DNA of 29,885 nt from Desulfobacteraceae bacterium UBA2174 (GTDB lineage: Bacteria; Desulfobacterota; Desulfobacteria; Desulfobacterales; UBA2174), in the NCBI GenBank assembly GCA_002327445.1, contig DCWA01000044.1:1-29885 (forward strand), read 5' to 3'. This document shows, one piece after another, positions 14,438-23,005 of the stretch (positions are counted from its first letter, which is position 1; each line of letters begins with the position of its first letter). The notes under the pieces are model-generated. The model was not told the origin of the DNA, did not search any database, and was given only the letters and a program-made list of their open reading frames with translations. Both the position numbers and the translations under genes were made by a program.

Positions 14438-15718
14438 TTACCAGCGTTTTTCAAACTTCTTCCGTAAATAGACCGCCGCGGCGTTCATCACGATCAAAAA
14501 GGCCAGCAGGATCATGATGGCCGCCGAGGTGCGCTCCACGAAGGCCCGCTCCGGACTATCGGCCCACAGGTAGATCTGGACCGGCAGAACGGTGGATGGA
14601 TCGGTGAGGCTGCCGGGAATGTCGACGATGAATGCCACCATCCCGATCATGAGCAGCGGGGCGGTTTCCCCCAGCGCCCGGGCCATGCCGATGATGGTGC
14701 CGGTGAGCATGCCGGGCAGCGCCAGCGGCAGCACGTGGTGCAGCACCATCTGCATCTTGGAGGCCCCGATGCCCAGGGCCCCTTCGCGGATCGAGGGCGG
14801 CACCGACTTGAGCGCGGCCCGGCTGGCGATGATGATGGTGGGCAGGGTCATCAGGGTCAGCACCAGGCCGCCCACCAGGGGGGCCGAGCGCGGCAGGCCG
14901 AAAAAATTGAGAAAAACCGCCAGCCCCAGCAGGCCGAAGACGATGGACGGCACCGCCGCCAGATTGTTGATGTTGACCTCGATCAAATCGGTCCAGCGGT
15001 TTTGGGGCGCGAACTCTTCCAGGTAGACGGCTGCCGCCACCCCGATGGGAAAAGAGAGCACCAGCGTCACCGCCAGGGTGAAAAACGATCCCATCACTGC
15101 GCCCCAGATCCCGGCCAGCTCCGGCTCCCGGGAATCGCCGGTGGTAAAGAAGATCCGGTTGAATCGCTTTTCGATCTTGCCATCGGCTGTGAGCCGATCG
15201 ATCCACTGGCGCTGCGCATCGCTGAGGCGAGTTGCGCTTTGGGACGCCTCACCACCGAAATGGCCCTTGATCAGCATGTCGACATCGTCGTCGGCCGGCA
15301 CCCAGACCGGCAGGGCCTGGCCGACCAGCTGGGGCTTTGCCATGACCATCTCACGCAGGTGGTAGCTGGCTCCGGAGCTGACCAGGGCGTAGAGCTGCCG
15401 CAGATCGCCGCGGCCGGACACGTCGGGGAACATTTGGCGCAACGACTTTTTGACCAGCCCGGGATAGTCGGCCGCCGACAGGGCGGTGGTGTCGAATGCC
15501 TCCGGGTCCAGAGAGACTTCCAATTGGATGTGGGTCTGCTGAAATGCGGTGTAACCGTTGCCCACGATGCTGGCGAACACCATGGCCAGAAAAAGGAGGC
15601 TGGCGCAGATGGCCAGGACGCCCATGGCCTTGAAGCGCCATTCGGCGCGGTAGCGCTTGGCCAGTCCCCGGCGCACGACGGCCATGGCCCCGGGCTGTGG
15701 AGAAGCTTGTCTATTCAT
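14438..15718 (-). CDS. pstA: Phosphate ABC transporter permease PstA (long form)
   Basis: This 426-aa inner-membrane protein forms the phosphate channel with PstC. A first transmembrane helix at about 32-55 is followed by a ~150-residue soluble stretch (about 60-205, including DLRQLYALVSSGASYHLREM), matching the DUF3333-type N-terminal extension of long PstA proteins. The permease domain then follows, with five or six helices. It contains the EAA-type loop SREGALGIGASKMQMVLHHVLP-like segment (IREGALGIGASKMQ) that contacts PstB. The start overlaps the pstC end by 8 bp, indicating translational coupling. Typical PstA is about 290 residues, so the extension is the notable feature. Confidence 0.93.
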   Translation of the reverse strand: MNRQASPQPGAMAVVRRGLAKRYRAEWRFKAMGVLAICASLLFLAMVFASIVGNGYTAFQQTHIQLEVSLDPEAFDTTALSAADYPGLVKKSLRQMFPDVSGRGDLRQLYALVSSGASYHLREMVMAKPQLVGQALPVWVPADDDVDMLIKGHFGGEASQSATRLSDAQRQWIDRLTADGKIEKRFNRIFFTTGDSREPELAGIWGAVMGSFFTLAVTLVLSFPIGVAAAVYLEEFAPQNRWTDLIEVNINNLAAVPSIVFGLLGLAVFLNFFGLPRSAPLVGGLVLTLMTLPTIIIASRAALKSVPPSIREGALGIGASKMQMVLHHVLPLALPGMLTGTIIGMARALGETAPLLMIGMVAFIVDIPGSLTDPSTVLPVQIYLWADSPERAFVERTSAAIMILLAFLIVMNAAAVYLRKKFEKRW

Positions 15719-17099
15719 ACTGCTCCCGGTATTTGCGCACCACGTACAGGGCGATGAGGTTGAGGATCAAGGTGACGACAAACAGCAGTAGCCCTAAAGC
15801 AAAGGCAGCCAGGGTCTTGGGGCTGTCGAATTCCTGGTCTCCCACCAGCAGGGTAACGATCTGAACGGTGACGGTGGTCACCGCCTGCAAGGGATTGGCG
15901 GTGAGATTGGCCGCCAGGCCGGCCGCCATGACCACGATCATGGTCTCTCCGATGGCCCGGGAAACGGCCAGCAACACGCCCCCCACGATCCCCGGCAGGG
16001 CCGCGGGAATCACCACGTGGCGGATGGTTTCCGACTTGGTGGCGCCCAGCCCGTAGGCCCCGTCGCGCAAGGACTGGGGCACGGCGTTGATGACGTCGTC
16101 GGACAGGGAGGAGACGAAGGGGATGATCATCACGCCCATCACCAGACCGGCGGCCAGGGCGCTTTCGGAAGAGACGTCGAGGCCCACCAGCGCCCCGTTG
16201 TCGCGGATGAACGGTGCCACGGTCAGGACGGCGAAATACCCGTAGACCACGGTGGGGATGCCGGCCAGGATTTCAATCAGGGGTTTGGCCACGTTGCGAA
16301 AGCGCCGGCCGGCATATTCGGACAGGTAGATGGCCGACATCAGGCCGATGGGCACCGCCACCAACATGGCGATGGCCGAGATCAGGGCGGTTCCGGCAAA
16401 GACCGGCACGGCACCGAAGGTGCCCGAGGAGCCGACCTGGTCGGCGCGGATGGCCATTTGCGGGCTCCACTTCAGGCCAAAGAGAAACTCGGTCACCGGC
16501 ACGGCCTTGAAGAAGCGGATCGACTCGTAGAGCACCGAAAAGACGATGCCGATGGTGACGAAGATGGCGAGGGTCGAGCAGAGGATCAGCCCCCAGTTGA
16601 TGACCGTCTCCACCTGGTTGCGGGCCCTGAGCTGGGCCGAGATGCGTTGCCGCACCCAGAAGGCGCCGGCGGCGCCGATGCTCAGCACGATCACGGCCAG
16701 GGCCGCATGGCTGGTGGCCTGCAAACCGCGGTACCGGTCGGCGGCCTGGCGCATGGCCGGATCGATGTCGCCCGAGACGATATTACCGGCCACCAGGTTG
16801 CGGATATCGTTGATCGCCAGCCCGAGCTGGCTTTCCGGCAAGGAACGGATGGTTTCGGGAAGATCCCTCACCACCAGCCCGGTGATGAGGGTGGTGTCGA
16901 ACGCCTGCCAGGCGGAAAAGACGATCAGGGCGGGGATGGCGCACCAAAGCGCCGCCAGCAGACCGTAGTATCCGGGCCGAGAGTGCAGCCGCTTGAGCCC
17001 CCCCGATGCGGCGCCGACGGCGAAGGCACGTTTGCGCCCGAGGACGTAGGCGGCAGCGGACAGGCCGCAAAGCAGGAAAAAGAGTGTGGTTGGCGTCAT
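15711..17099 (-). CDS. pstC: Phosphate ABC transporter permease PstC (long form)
   Basis: This 462-aa inner-membrane partner of PstA has an N-terminal extension with two helices (about 1-20 and 50-68) around a soluble region. A helix near 113-133 precedes the core permease domain from about residue 155. The core includes FLFGLKWSP, TALISAIAMLVAVPIGLMSAIYLSEYA, and the EAA-like loop LRDGAYGLGATKSETIRHVVIPAALPGI. Usual PstC proteins are about 300-320 residues; the long form is known in several proteobacteria. It is the first gene of the minus-strand pst unit and shares a 297-bp divergent promoter region with the PHP-glycosyltransferase gene. I see no clear ribosome site before the ATG at 17099. 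Confidence 0.93.
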   Translation of the reverse strand: MTPTTLFFLLCGLSAAAYVLGRKRAFAVGAASGGLKRLHSRPGYYGLLAALWCAIPALIVFSAWQAFDTTLITGLVVRDLPETIRSLPESQLGLAINDIRNLVAGNIVSGDIDPAMRQAADRYRGLQATSHAALAVIVLSIGAAGAFWVRQRISAQLRARNQVETVINWGLILCSTLAIFVTIGIVFSVLYESIRFFKAVPVTEFLFGLKWSPQMAIRADQVGSSGTFGAVPVFAGTALISAIAMLVAVPIGLMSAIYLSEYAGRRFRNVAKPLIEILAGIPTVVYGYFAVLTVAPFIRDNGALVGLDVSSESALAAGLVMGVMIIPFVSSLSDDVINAVPQSLRDGAYGLGATKSETIRHVVIPAALPGIVGGVLLAVSRAIGETMIVVMAAGLAANLTANPLQAVTTVTVQIVTLLVGDQEFDSPKTLAAFALGLLLFVVTLILNLIALYVVRKYREQYE

Positions 17100-17396
17100 T
17101 GGGCAATGGATTTTCGGTGTTCGAACGAGGAGGCGAACCGTCCGCCTCCGGGCCGCTGGTCAAGTTGGAGAGGAAGGTAGAGCGCGTTTGTCAGGATGGG
17201 ATTAGTCGATTGTGAGAATTTGATGAGGAGTAATGACGATCCGGCCTTCCCGAATGTCGGCCACCGTTTTTGGGAACGGCTGCTGGCGTCCGGCCTTTTT
17301 CTCAGGCTAGCCGATTTTTAGCACCAAGGTCGTCTTCCGCTAACATCTCCGTGTTCATTTCCCGGTGCCACCGCAACCGATTGAAAGGAGACGGGG
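17100..17396. promoter_or_regulatory. Divergent promoter region of pstC and the PHP-glycosyltransferase gene
   Basis: The region separates the pst operon (minus) from the glycosyltransferase gene (plus). On the minus strand, 17238 back to 17210 reads CGTCATTACTC, CTCATCAAATT, CTCACAA, giving three TCA-containing units about 10-11 bases apart. This is loosely like a PhoB (Pho) box but a poor match to CTGTCAT repeats. A 7-bp GC-rich hairpin (17129-17135 with 17143-17149) lies in the expected pstC leader. Control by PhoB is plausible from the genes, not proven by the sequence. Confidence 0.3.
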
Positions 17397-19853
17397 ATGA
17401 AAATCGATCTGCACGTCCATTCGCGTTATTCAACAAGGCCCGCGGCATGGGTCCTCAAAAAAATCGGCACTCCGGAAAGCTTCACCCAGCCCCTGCAAAT
17501 CTACCGCATCGCCCGCCGCCGGGGGATGAGCTGGGTGACGATCAGCGATCACAACCGCATCGAAGGCGCACTGGAAATCGCCCATCTCCCCCAAACCTTC
17601 ATCAGCGAAGAAATCACCACCTACTTCCCCGAAGACGGCTGCAAAGTGCACGTGCTGGCGCTGAACATCGACGAGGACCAGCACCGCGATATCCAGAAGG
17701 CGCGCCCCGACATCTTCGACCTGACCGCCCTATTGGCCGAGCAAAAGATTCATCACCTCCTGGCCCATCCCCTTTATGCGGTCAACGACCGGCTGACGCT
17801 CGACCATTTCGAAAAGTTGCTGCTGCTCTTTGAGGCGTTCGAACTTAACGGGGCGCGCAACGACGAAGCCAACACCTGCCTGTTGGAAATTCTCGCATCG
17901 CTTACCCGAGAGAAAATCGCGCGCATGGCCGACCGGCAGGGTTTGACACCCCGGGGCGTCGAGCCTTGGCGCAAGGTCGTTGCCGGCGGATCCGACGACC
18001 ACAGCGGCCTGAACATCGCCCGTACCCATACCGTGGTCCCGGGGGCGGCGGCGGTGGACGAACTGCTGGCCGGCATCGCCGCCGGCCGCGCGCAGGTCGT
18101 TCGGCAGCCATCGACGCCCCTGACCCTGGCACACAATATCTACGGCATCGCTTACCAGTTTTACCGCAGCAAGCTGCGCTTGGGCCGCCACATCGACAGG
18201 GACCGCCTGATGGGGTTCGTCGATCGCTGCTTGAGCCCCGAACCGGAGCCTCAAGGCCACGGGTTGATGGCACGATTGTACCACTTCATTCCCCGGCGCC
18301 GGGGGCATGCTTCAGGGGTCGATGTGTCCGATACCCTGATGGGGTTGCTGCGCCAGGAAACTCAGCGCCTACTGCAAGACGCCCCTGAATTGACCCGCAT
18401 GGCCGATCAGGGCGCGATGGATGGCCAGCCCGCCGAACAGGTCTGGTTCGATTTTTCCTGCCAGGCGGCCAATCGCATGCTCCATGGGTTCGCCGACCAT
18501 GTCATCGGGCAAGTTAACGGTGCCAAGGTGTTCAACATCTTTCAGACCATCGGCTCGGCCGGGGGCCTGTACACCCTCCTGGCGCCGTACTTCATCGCCT
18601 ACAGCCTATTCATGCGCGACCGGCATTTCATCCGCCGGGTCCGGCAGCACTTCGGCGCCCGGGAAACGACTCCGGAGCCATCATCGTTGCACGTGGCACA
18701 CTTCACTGACACTTTTTACCAAGTCAACGGAGTGGCCTTGACCCTTCAGCAGCAGGTCAAGGCAGCTCTTGCCGCCGGCCGGCGCTACACCCTGGTGACC
18801 TGCGACGACCAGCAGCGCTCGGCGGAAGCCGGCGTCGCCAATTTCGACCCGGTGGCGGTCTACGCTTTGCCGGAATATCCAGAGCAGAAAATATTCATCC
18901 CGCCCCTGCTGGAAATGCTCGATTACTGCTACCGCCACAAGGTCACCCAGATTCATGCCGCCACCCCCGGCCCGGTGGGCTTGGCCGCGATGGCCATCGC
19001 CCACATGCTCAAGCTGCCGATCTCCGGCACCTACCATACCCAGCTGCCCCAATACGCCCGGCAGTTGACCGGCGACGACCTGATCCTGGAGCTGACCTGG
19101 AAGTATACGTTGTGGTTCTACGACCGGATGGACATCGTCTATGCGCCCAGCGAGAGCACCCGCCGGGAACTGATCGACCGGGGCATCCGGGCCGAGAAGA
19201 TTCGCTGCTACCCGCGGGGCATCGACGCGCAGCGCTTTCACCCGGCCAAGCGGAACGGTTTCTGGAAAGATCGCTACGGCATCGATGCGGTGGTCAAGCT
19301 GCTTTACGTGGGCCGGGTATCCAAGGAAAAAAACCTGCCGCTGCTGGCAGAGGCCTATGCGGCGCTGGCGAGCCAGCACCCGGATATTCACCTGATGGTG
19401 GTGGGTGACGGGCCTTACCTGCCGGCCCTGCGCCAACTCCTGGAAGGACTGCCGTGCACCTTCACGGGTTATCTGTCCGGCGAGGATCTTGCCATGGCTT
19501 ACGCGTCCAGCGATATTTTCGTTTTCCCCAGCGCCACCGACACCTTCGGCAACGTGGTGCTTGAAGCCCAGGCATCGGGGCTGCCGGTGATCGTTACGGA
19601 TCGCGGCGGGCCGGCGGAAAACGTGCGCGCCGGCCGCACTGGGCTGGTAGTGGCCGCCGACGATGCCGCCGCCCTCAAATCGGCGATGCGCCGACTCATC
19701 GAAGACGCCACCCTCTGTCGCCAAATGGGGCACCGGGCCCGCGCTGAAATGGAAAGCCGGTCCTTCACTGGCGCGTTCGATCAAACCTGGCGCATGTTCC
19801 AAGTCCTCGAAAACCCGCCGCTGGACATCGCCGCCCACGCCGGAAACAACTAA
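17397..19853 (+). CDS. PHP-domain / GT4 glycosyltransferase fusion protein
   Basis: This 818-aa protein begins at an ATG after GAAAGGAGACGGGG. Residues 1 to about 245 form a PHP metallo-phosphoesterase domain with metal ligands in DLHVHSRYS (H6, H8), SDHN, ISEEITTYF, LAHPLY and GGSDDHSGLN. A helical linker of unknown role spans about 245-430. Residues ~430-805 form a GT-B glycosyltransferase (GT4): FTDTFYQVNGVA, GTYHTQLPQYA (544-548 GTYHT), PRGIDAQRFHP, LLYVGRVSKEKN, and ATDTFGNVVLEAQASG (D715, E723). The GTYHT/TPGPVG wording is shared with MgtA- and SqdX-type enzymes that glycosylate diacylglycerol or related lipids. Divergent from pst, it may make phosphorus-free membrane glycolipids under phosphate starvation. 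This is inferred; the PHP substrate is unknown. Confidence 0.85.
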   Translation: MKIDLHVHSRYSTRPAAWVLKKIGTPESFTQPLQIYRIARRRGMSWVTISDHNRIEGALEIAHLPQTFISEEITTYFPEDGCKVHVLALNIDEDQHRDIQKARPDIFDLTALLAEQKIHHLLAHPLYAVNDRLTLDHFEKLLLLFEAFELNGARNDEANTCLLEILASLTREKIARMADRQGLTPRGVEPWRKVVAGGSDDHSGLNIARTHTVVPGAAAVDELLAGIAAGRAQVVRQPSTPLTLAHNIYGIAYQFYRSKLRLGRHIDRDRLMGFVDRCLSPEPEPQGHGLMARLYHFIPRRRGHASGVDVSDTLMGLLRQETQRLLQDAPELTRMADQGAMDGQPAEQVWFDFSCQAANRMLHGFADHVIGQVNGAKVFNIFQTIGSAGGLYTLLAPYFIAYSLFMRDRHFIRRVRQHFGARETTPEPSSLHVAHFTDTFYQVNGVALTLQQQVKAALAAGRRYTLVTCDDQQRSAEAGVANFDPVAVYALPEYPEQKIFIPPLLEMLDYCYRHKVTQIHAATPGPVGLAAMAIAHMLKLPISGTYHTQLPQYARQLTGDDLILELTWKYTLWFYDRMDIVYAPSESTRRELIDRGIRAEKIRCYPRGIDAQRFHPAKRNGFWKDRYGIDAVVKLLYVGRVSKEKNLPLLAEAYAALASQHPDIHLMVVGDGPYLPALRQLLEGLPCTFTGYLSGEDLAMAYASSDIFVFPSATDTFGNVVLEAQASGLPVIVTDRGGPAENVRAGRTGLVVAADDAAALKSAMRRLIEDATLCRQMGHRARAEMESRSFTGAFDQTWRMFQVLENPPLDIAAHAGNN

Positions 19854-19869
19854 TCGTAAGGACTCAACC

Positions 19870-20124
19870 ATGCACTACGACAAAAAAGACGCCAAGAGAC
19901 GGATTCTGGCGCATTTTCGCGCCTTGGACCCTGACAGCGGTTACATTCTGCCGCGGCGCTGGGTGGAAGATCGCTGCCTGCGCACCATGCCGCCGGCAGC
20001 GCGGCCGGTGGTGGAAGAGGCGGTCTGCGATCTGGTGACCATCGGCATCCTCTCCGAAGTCCGGAAGGGCATGGGACGTTTGGCGTTGACCGACCTGGGC
20101 GCCGAACTGATTTTGAGAAATTGA
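19870..20124 (+). CDS. Small winged-helix-like protein, function unknown
   Basis: This 84-aa protein starts at ATG 19870, 16 bp after the glycosyltransferase stop, with AAGGA upstream. The sequence is a helical N-terminus (MHYDKKDAKRRILAHFRAL), then RWVEDRCLRTMPPAARPVVEEAVCDLVTIGIL, then VRKGMGRLALTDLGAELI. The end resembles the wing and last helix of a winged helix-turn-helix (LTDLGAELI). It is probably co-transcribed with the gene before and the DedA gene after, and might be a small regulator. I do not recognise a named family. Confidence 0.65.
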   Translation: MHYDKKDAKRRILAHFRALDPDSGYILPRRWVEDRCLRTMPPAARPVVEEAVCDLVTIGILSEVRKGMGRLALTDLGAELILRN

Positions 20125-20134
20125 AGCTTCCTTG

Positions 20135-20650
20135 ATGACCGACGAACTAGTGGTCATGCTCGACCACGCCATTCGGGTCGGCATCCCCCCGTCGACCATG
20201 AACCCGGAATCCATACTGGCGTTCTACGGTTACGGCGTCCTCTTCGTCGGTACCCTGCTGGAGGGAGAAACCTTCCTGCTCAGCGCCGCCGTGCTGGCCT
20301 ATCTCGGCCACCTGGAGTGGCCGACCGCGGTCGCTACCGCCTTTGCCGGCGCCTACCTCGGCGACCAAGTGTGCTTTCACCTCGGCCGCGCCGGACGACG
20401 CCTGCCGGTCACCCTCTCACCGCGCTGGCGGCGGCGTCCGTCCTCGGCCCATCGCCTTCTGGACCGACATCAAATCAAGATCCTGCTCGGCTACCGCTTT
20501 CTATACGGTCTGCGCTCGGCAATTCCCTTCGCCATCGGTGCCGCCGGTTTCCGCTCGCTCCAATTTGCCTTTCTTTCCGCCATCGGCACAGGCATTTGGG
20601 TAGGGACCACCTGCCTGGCAGGAGCCTTTTTGACCGAAATTTGGCGATAG
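20135..20650 (+). CDS. DedA / VTT-family membrane protein
   Basis: This is a 171-aa integral membrane protein. The conserved DedA pattern is visible: GTLLEGETFLLSAAVLAYLG near residues 38-57, then AGAYLGDQVCFHLGRAGRR, and RFLYGLRSAIPFAIGAAGFRSLQF, followed by a last helix. DedA/VTT proteins are linked to lipid-carrier and phospholipid scrambling and to membrane integrity. A lipid role fits the preceding glycolipid-type glycosyltransferase. The ATG at 20135 lies 8 bp after the small gene's end region and its ribosome site is weak. A start at ATG 20198 (MNPESILAFYGYG) is possible and would still include the whole conserved domain. Confidence 0.82.
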   Translation: MTDELVVMLDHAIRVGIPPSTMNPESILAFYGYGVLFVGTLLEGETFLLSAAVLAYLGHLEWPTAVATAFAGAYLGDQVCFHLGRAGRRLPVTLSPRWRRRPSSAHRLLDRHQIKILLGYRFLYGLRSAIPFAIGAAGFRSLQFAFLSAIGTGIWVGTTCLAGAFLTEIWR

Positions 20651-20739
20651 TGCCCTGCCGGGTGGCATCCACCTCAGCCGTCCCTTTGTCTGGCAATCCG
20701 GCGCCCCGCGGCGGCGTCGCGTGATGTCGAGCTCCACTT

Positions 20740-21477
20740 TCAATTGGGCAAGTCGACTTTCAGTGAATTATCGAGCCTGTTCTGCCAATACCCCCAATCG
20801 GTGCTCCTCAGAACGGAGCGAAAGCCGCAGACCAACAGGGCGCAGCGCAGAAGGCTGTGAAAAGTTTTACGTCCCAATCCCCGATCCAGGCGGCGATGAT
20901 CGAACTCGAAAACTTTCAAACGGGGTTCATACATGACGGGATACCCGGATCGATGCAGCCGCCAAAACAAGTCGGTATCTTCGTTGCAGGTCAGGCGTCG
21001 GTCGAATCCGCCCACCTCCATCAGGGCTCTGCGCCGCACCAGCATATTGGAGCCGGATGCCGCTGGCACACCCACAGCACAGCAAAAACGCAGCCACTGG
21101 GAAAATAATCGGTAATAGACGCGATACCTGCGCTGACTGAGCTTTGCGCCGGCCAATCCGGCGACGGGAGGCCCCGGATGAATCCCTCGAAGCATTCCAA
21201 AATAGTTTCCTGCAAATACAACGTCCGCATCACTGAAAATCAGCCAATCCGTTTCAGCGGTCTCCGCACCGAGTTGTCTGGCGCAGGCGATATTTCCCTC
21301 ATCTTTGATGAGGCAGACGTTTTCCCGGTTCATTTTTTTAATGATATCGACAGTTCCGTCAATACTTGCATCGACGATGATCATCTTGATCGATTGGGGA
21401 ACCGATGCCATAAAATGATGAATGTTCAATGCCTCATTTTTGGTGGGCACGATCAAGGTGAGATCTTTTGGCTTCAT
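20740..21477 (-). CDS. Family 2 glycosyltransferase
   Basis: This 245-aa GT-A fold enzyme has TLIVPTKNEALNIHHFM at 7-23, the VDAS and SDADVVF (DxD) nucleotide-sugar metal motif near 85-91, a SGSNMLVRRRALMEVGGFDRRL acceptor region, and the NEDTDLFWRLHRSGYP (ED) motif. It lacks obvious C-terminal membrane helices, so it is probably a cytoplasmic or peripheral enzyme moving sugar onto a lipid or polysaccharide. Its first 44 bp overlap the 3' end of the GtrA-like gene, showing a coupled pair. The sugar and acceptor are unknown. It converges with the DedA gene across 89 bp, in which I see no clear terminator. Confidence 0.82.
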   Translation of the reverse strand: MKPKDLTLIVPTKNEALNIHHFMASVPQSIKMIIVDASIDGTVDIIKKMNRENVCLIKDEGNIACARQLGAETAETDWLIFSDADVVFAGNYFGMLRGIHPGPPVAGLAGAKLSQRRYRVYYRLFSQWLRFCCAVGVPAASGSNMLVRRRALMEVGGFDRRLTCNEDTDLFWRLHRSGYPVMYEPRLKVFEFDHRRLDRGLGRKTFHSLLRCALLVCGFRSVLRSTDWGYWQNRLDNSLKVDLPN

Positions 21478-21925
21478 TGCCTATTTCCTCGGATACTCGG
21501 CAAATAGTCCAGCGCGACATCAGCGCGAAATTGCCGACGGCCAGAACCATTGTGGTCAGCAGCCAGCCGAGCATCACCGGGTATCCAGCCACATCGCAGA
21601 TACCGGTCATCATTGCAGTGCTGATGCCGAGCATGACCGCATAAGATACACATGTCCGCACAAGGGATGCGAAATAGGGCACCTGCGGCGCATTGCGAAA
21701 CGTATACATCCGGTGCAGGCCATGGGACCAGACGGTTCCAACAATAAAATGAACGCACCAGCTGATTGCGGCCTGCATTAAAAATCCATCAAATATTCTA
21801 TAAATCAGCCGAAATTGTATACTCCCGAAAACAAAAATAAATGTACCGACGAAAACATATCGTTCTGTATAGCGATATTGTTTTATTCTTATCATACCGT
21901 AAAAACTTAAAGAAGAATCGTTCAT
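21434..21925 (-). CDS. GtrA-like membrane protein
   Basis: This 163-aa protein has four hydrophobic segments (about 24-42, 51-66, 89-107 and 115-136), the layout of the GtrA family. GtrA proteins are thought to move polyprenyl-linked sugars across the inner membrane or to assist a partner glycosyltransferase. VGTVWSHGLHRMYTFRN corresponds to the typical GtrA 'N-F-x-l-nr-xyTF' segment, though it is divergent. It is translated just ahead of, and overlapping, the family 2 glycosyltransferase. An alternative start at the internal Met 11 (21895) is possible. Base composition is clearly more AT-rich than in the pst and phn genes, which suggests later acquisition. Confidence 0.7.
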   Translation of the reverse strand: MNDSSLSFYGMIRIKQYRYTERYVFVGTFIFVFGSIQFRLIYRIFDGFLMQAAISWCVHFIVGTVWSHGLHRMYTFRNAPQVPYFASLVRTCVSYAVMLGISTAMMTGICDVAGYPVMLGWLLTTMVLAVGNFALMSRWTICRVSEEIGNEAKRSHLDRAHQK

Positions 21926-22034
21926 GAAGTGTTCGCTGATGACTAGATTTTTATGAGCGAAATCAAACTGTTTTGATTCCTTATGATTCCATGCTAAGAA
22001 ATATGAAATTTTTTATAAGAGGAGGAGTAAATCG

Positions 22035-22790
22035 ATGAAGGAAAATTTCGAAAAATATGCTCTCACATTCTTTGCCGTGTATATATTTGTGTTGTTTTTT
22101 GCCAGTCTTGCCAAGGCGAATAACGACACAAACATCGTTCGGTATTATATAGAAAAATGCGGCGATACCGCCAAACAGGTTTGTTGGTGCTTGACCGGGC
22201 AAAAGGGATATCAACTGACTTATCAAACCACCGACGAATGCCATGTTACAGAAACGGATGATTCACTGGCGACGTTGTCATGGCAAATGACAAAAACATC
22301 TCAAAAATTCAGTATGAAATCCATTAGGCAGGAAAATGCAATTTTAATCGATGGTGAGGATGAGGGGAAAATAATCCAAAAGCATATCGAAATCGATGAC
22401 ACCCCCTGGTTTCAAGCAACATCCTTGTCGCTTAGAAATTTCATTCTTTCGAACCGAACGGAGATTGAATTTTTGACCTTGATACCCCAAGTTTATGATG
22501 TGTACAAAATGAAGGCGACAAAATCCGGTACCGAAAAATTGGTAATCCACAATCAAACCATCGAAACGGTTAGAGTTGAAATGAAATTGGCCGGCATACT
22601 GGGTTCAATTTGGAAAGGCCACTACTGGTATCGCGCCAGGGATGGCGCTTTCATGCGGTTCACGGGCCCGGCCAACATCGCCGGCACTGAACAAATGGTG
22701 GTGTCGTTTACCGGCAGGGAAACCATTCGACGCACCGATATGGGCCTTTCAAACCTCAAGCCTGAACCGCGGGCTCAGTCTCTTTTTTAA
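22035..22790 (+). CDS. Secreted or periplasmic protein of unknown function
   Basis: This 251-aa protein has an N-terminal signal sequence (MKENFEKYALTFFAVYIFVL), with likely cleavage after AKA near residue 28. The mature part has four early cysteines in the segment from EKCGDT to TDECHV. It also has a predicted beta-rich body with the pattern GSIWKGHYWYRARDGAFMRFTGP, which recalls DUF3108-like periplasmic proteins, but I cannot assign a family. A strong ribosome site (AGAGGAGGAG) precedes ATG 22035. It is divergent from the GtrA/GT2 pair across about 110 AT-rich bases. It is AT-rich itself until its last ~150 bp, which fits horizontal transfer. Confidence 0.7.
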   Translation: MKENFEKYALTFFAVYIFVLFFASLAKANNDTNIVRYYIEKCGDTAKQVCWCLTGQKGYQLTYQTTDECHVTETDDSLATLSWQMTKTSQKFSMKSIRQENAILIDGEDEGKIIQKHIEIDDTPWFQATSLSLRNFILSNRTEIEFLTLIPQVYDVYKMKATKSGTEKLVIHNQTIETVRVEMKLAGILGSIWKGHYWYRARDGAFMRFTGPANIAGTEQMVVSFTGRETIRRTDMGLSNLKPEPRAQSLF

Positions 22791-23005
22791 AGACGACTCT
22801 ATAGGGAACGGAGGAGGAGGGGCCGCGATCTTCTCCACACACACAGCCGCTCGCACCTAACCGGAAACTAACCCGGCGCTCACCAAAAACTTAAATAATC
22901 CTGATAGTTCAATATCCCATCCGTTTCTGAGCGTCATTGAGGGGAAACGTATCCCCCGGAGCGGCAGGCGAAGATATTCATTTTACCAAAAAAGGAGACC
23001 CGTTG

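Noticed and set aside
22937..23005. Start of the phnS-like gene at ATG 22937
   Set aside because: There is no ribosome site there. The ATG at 23006 has AAAGGAG and begins a proper signal peptide.
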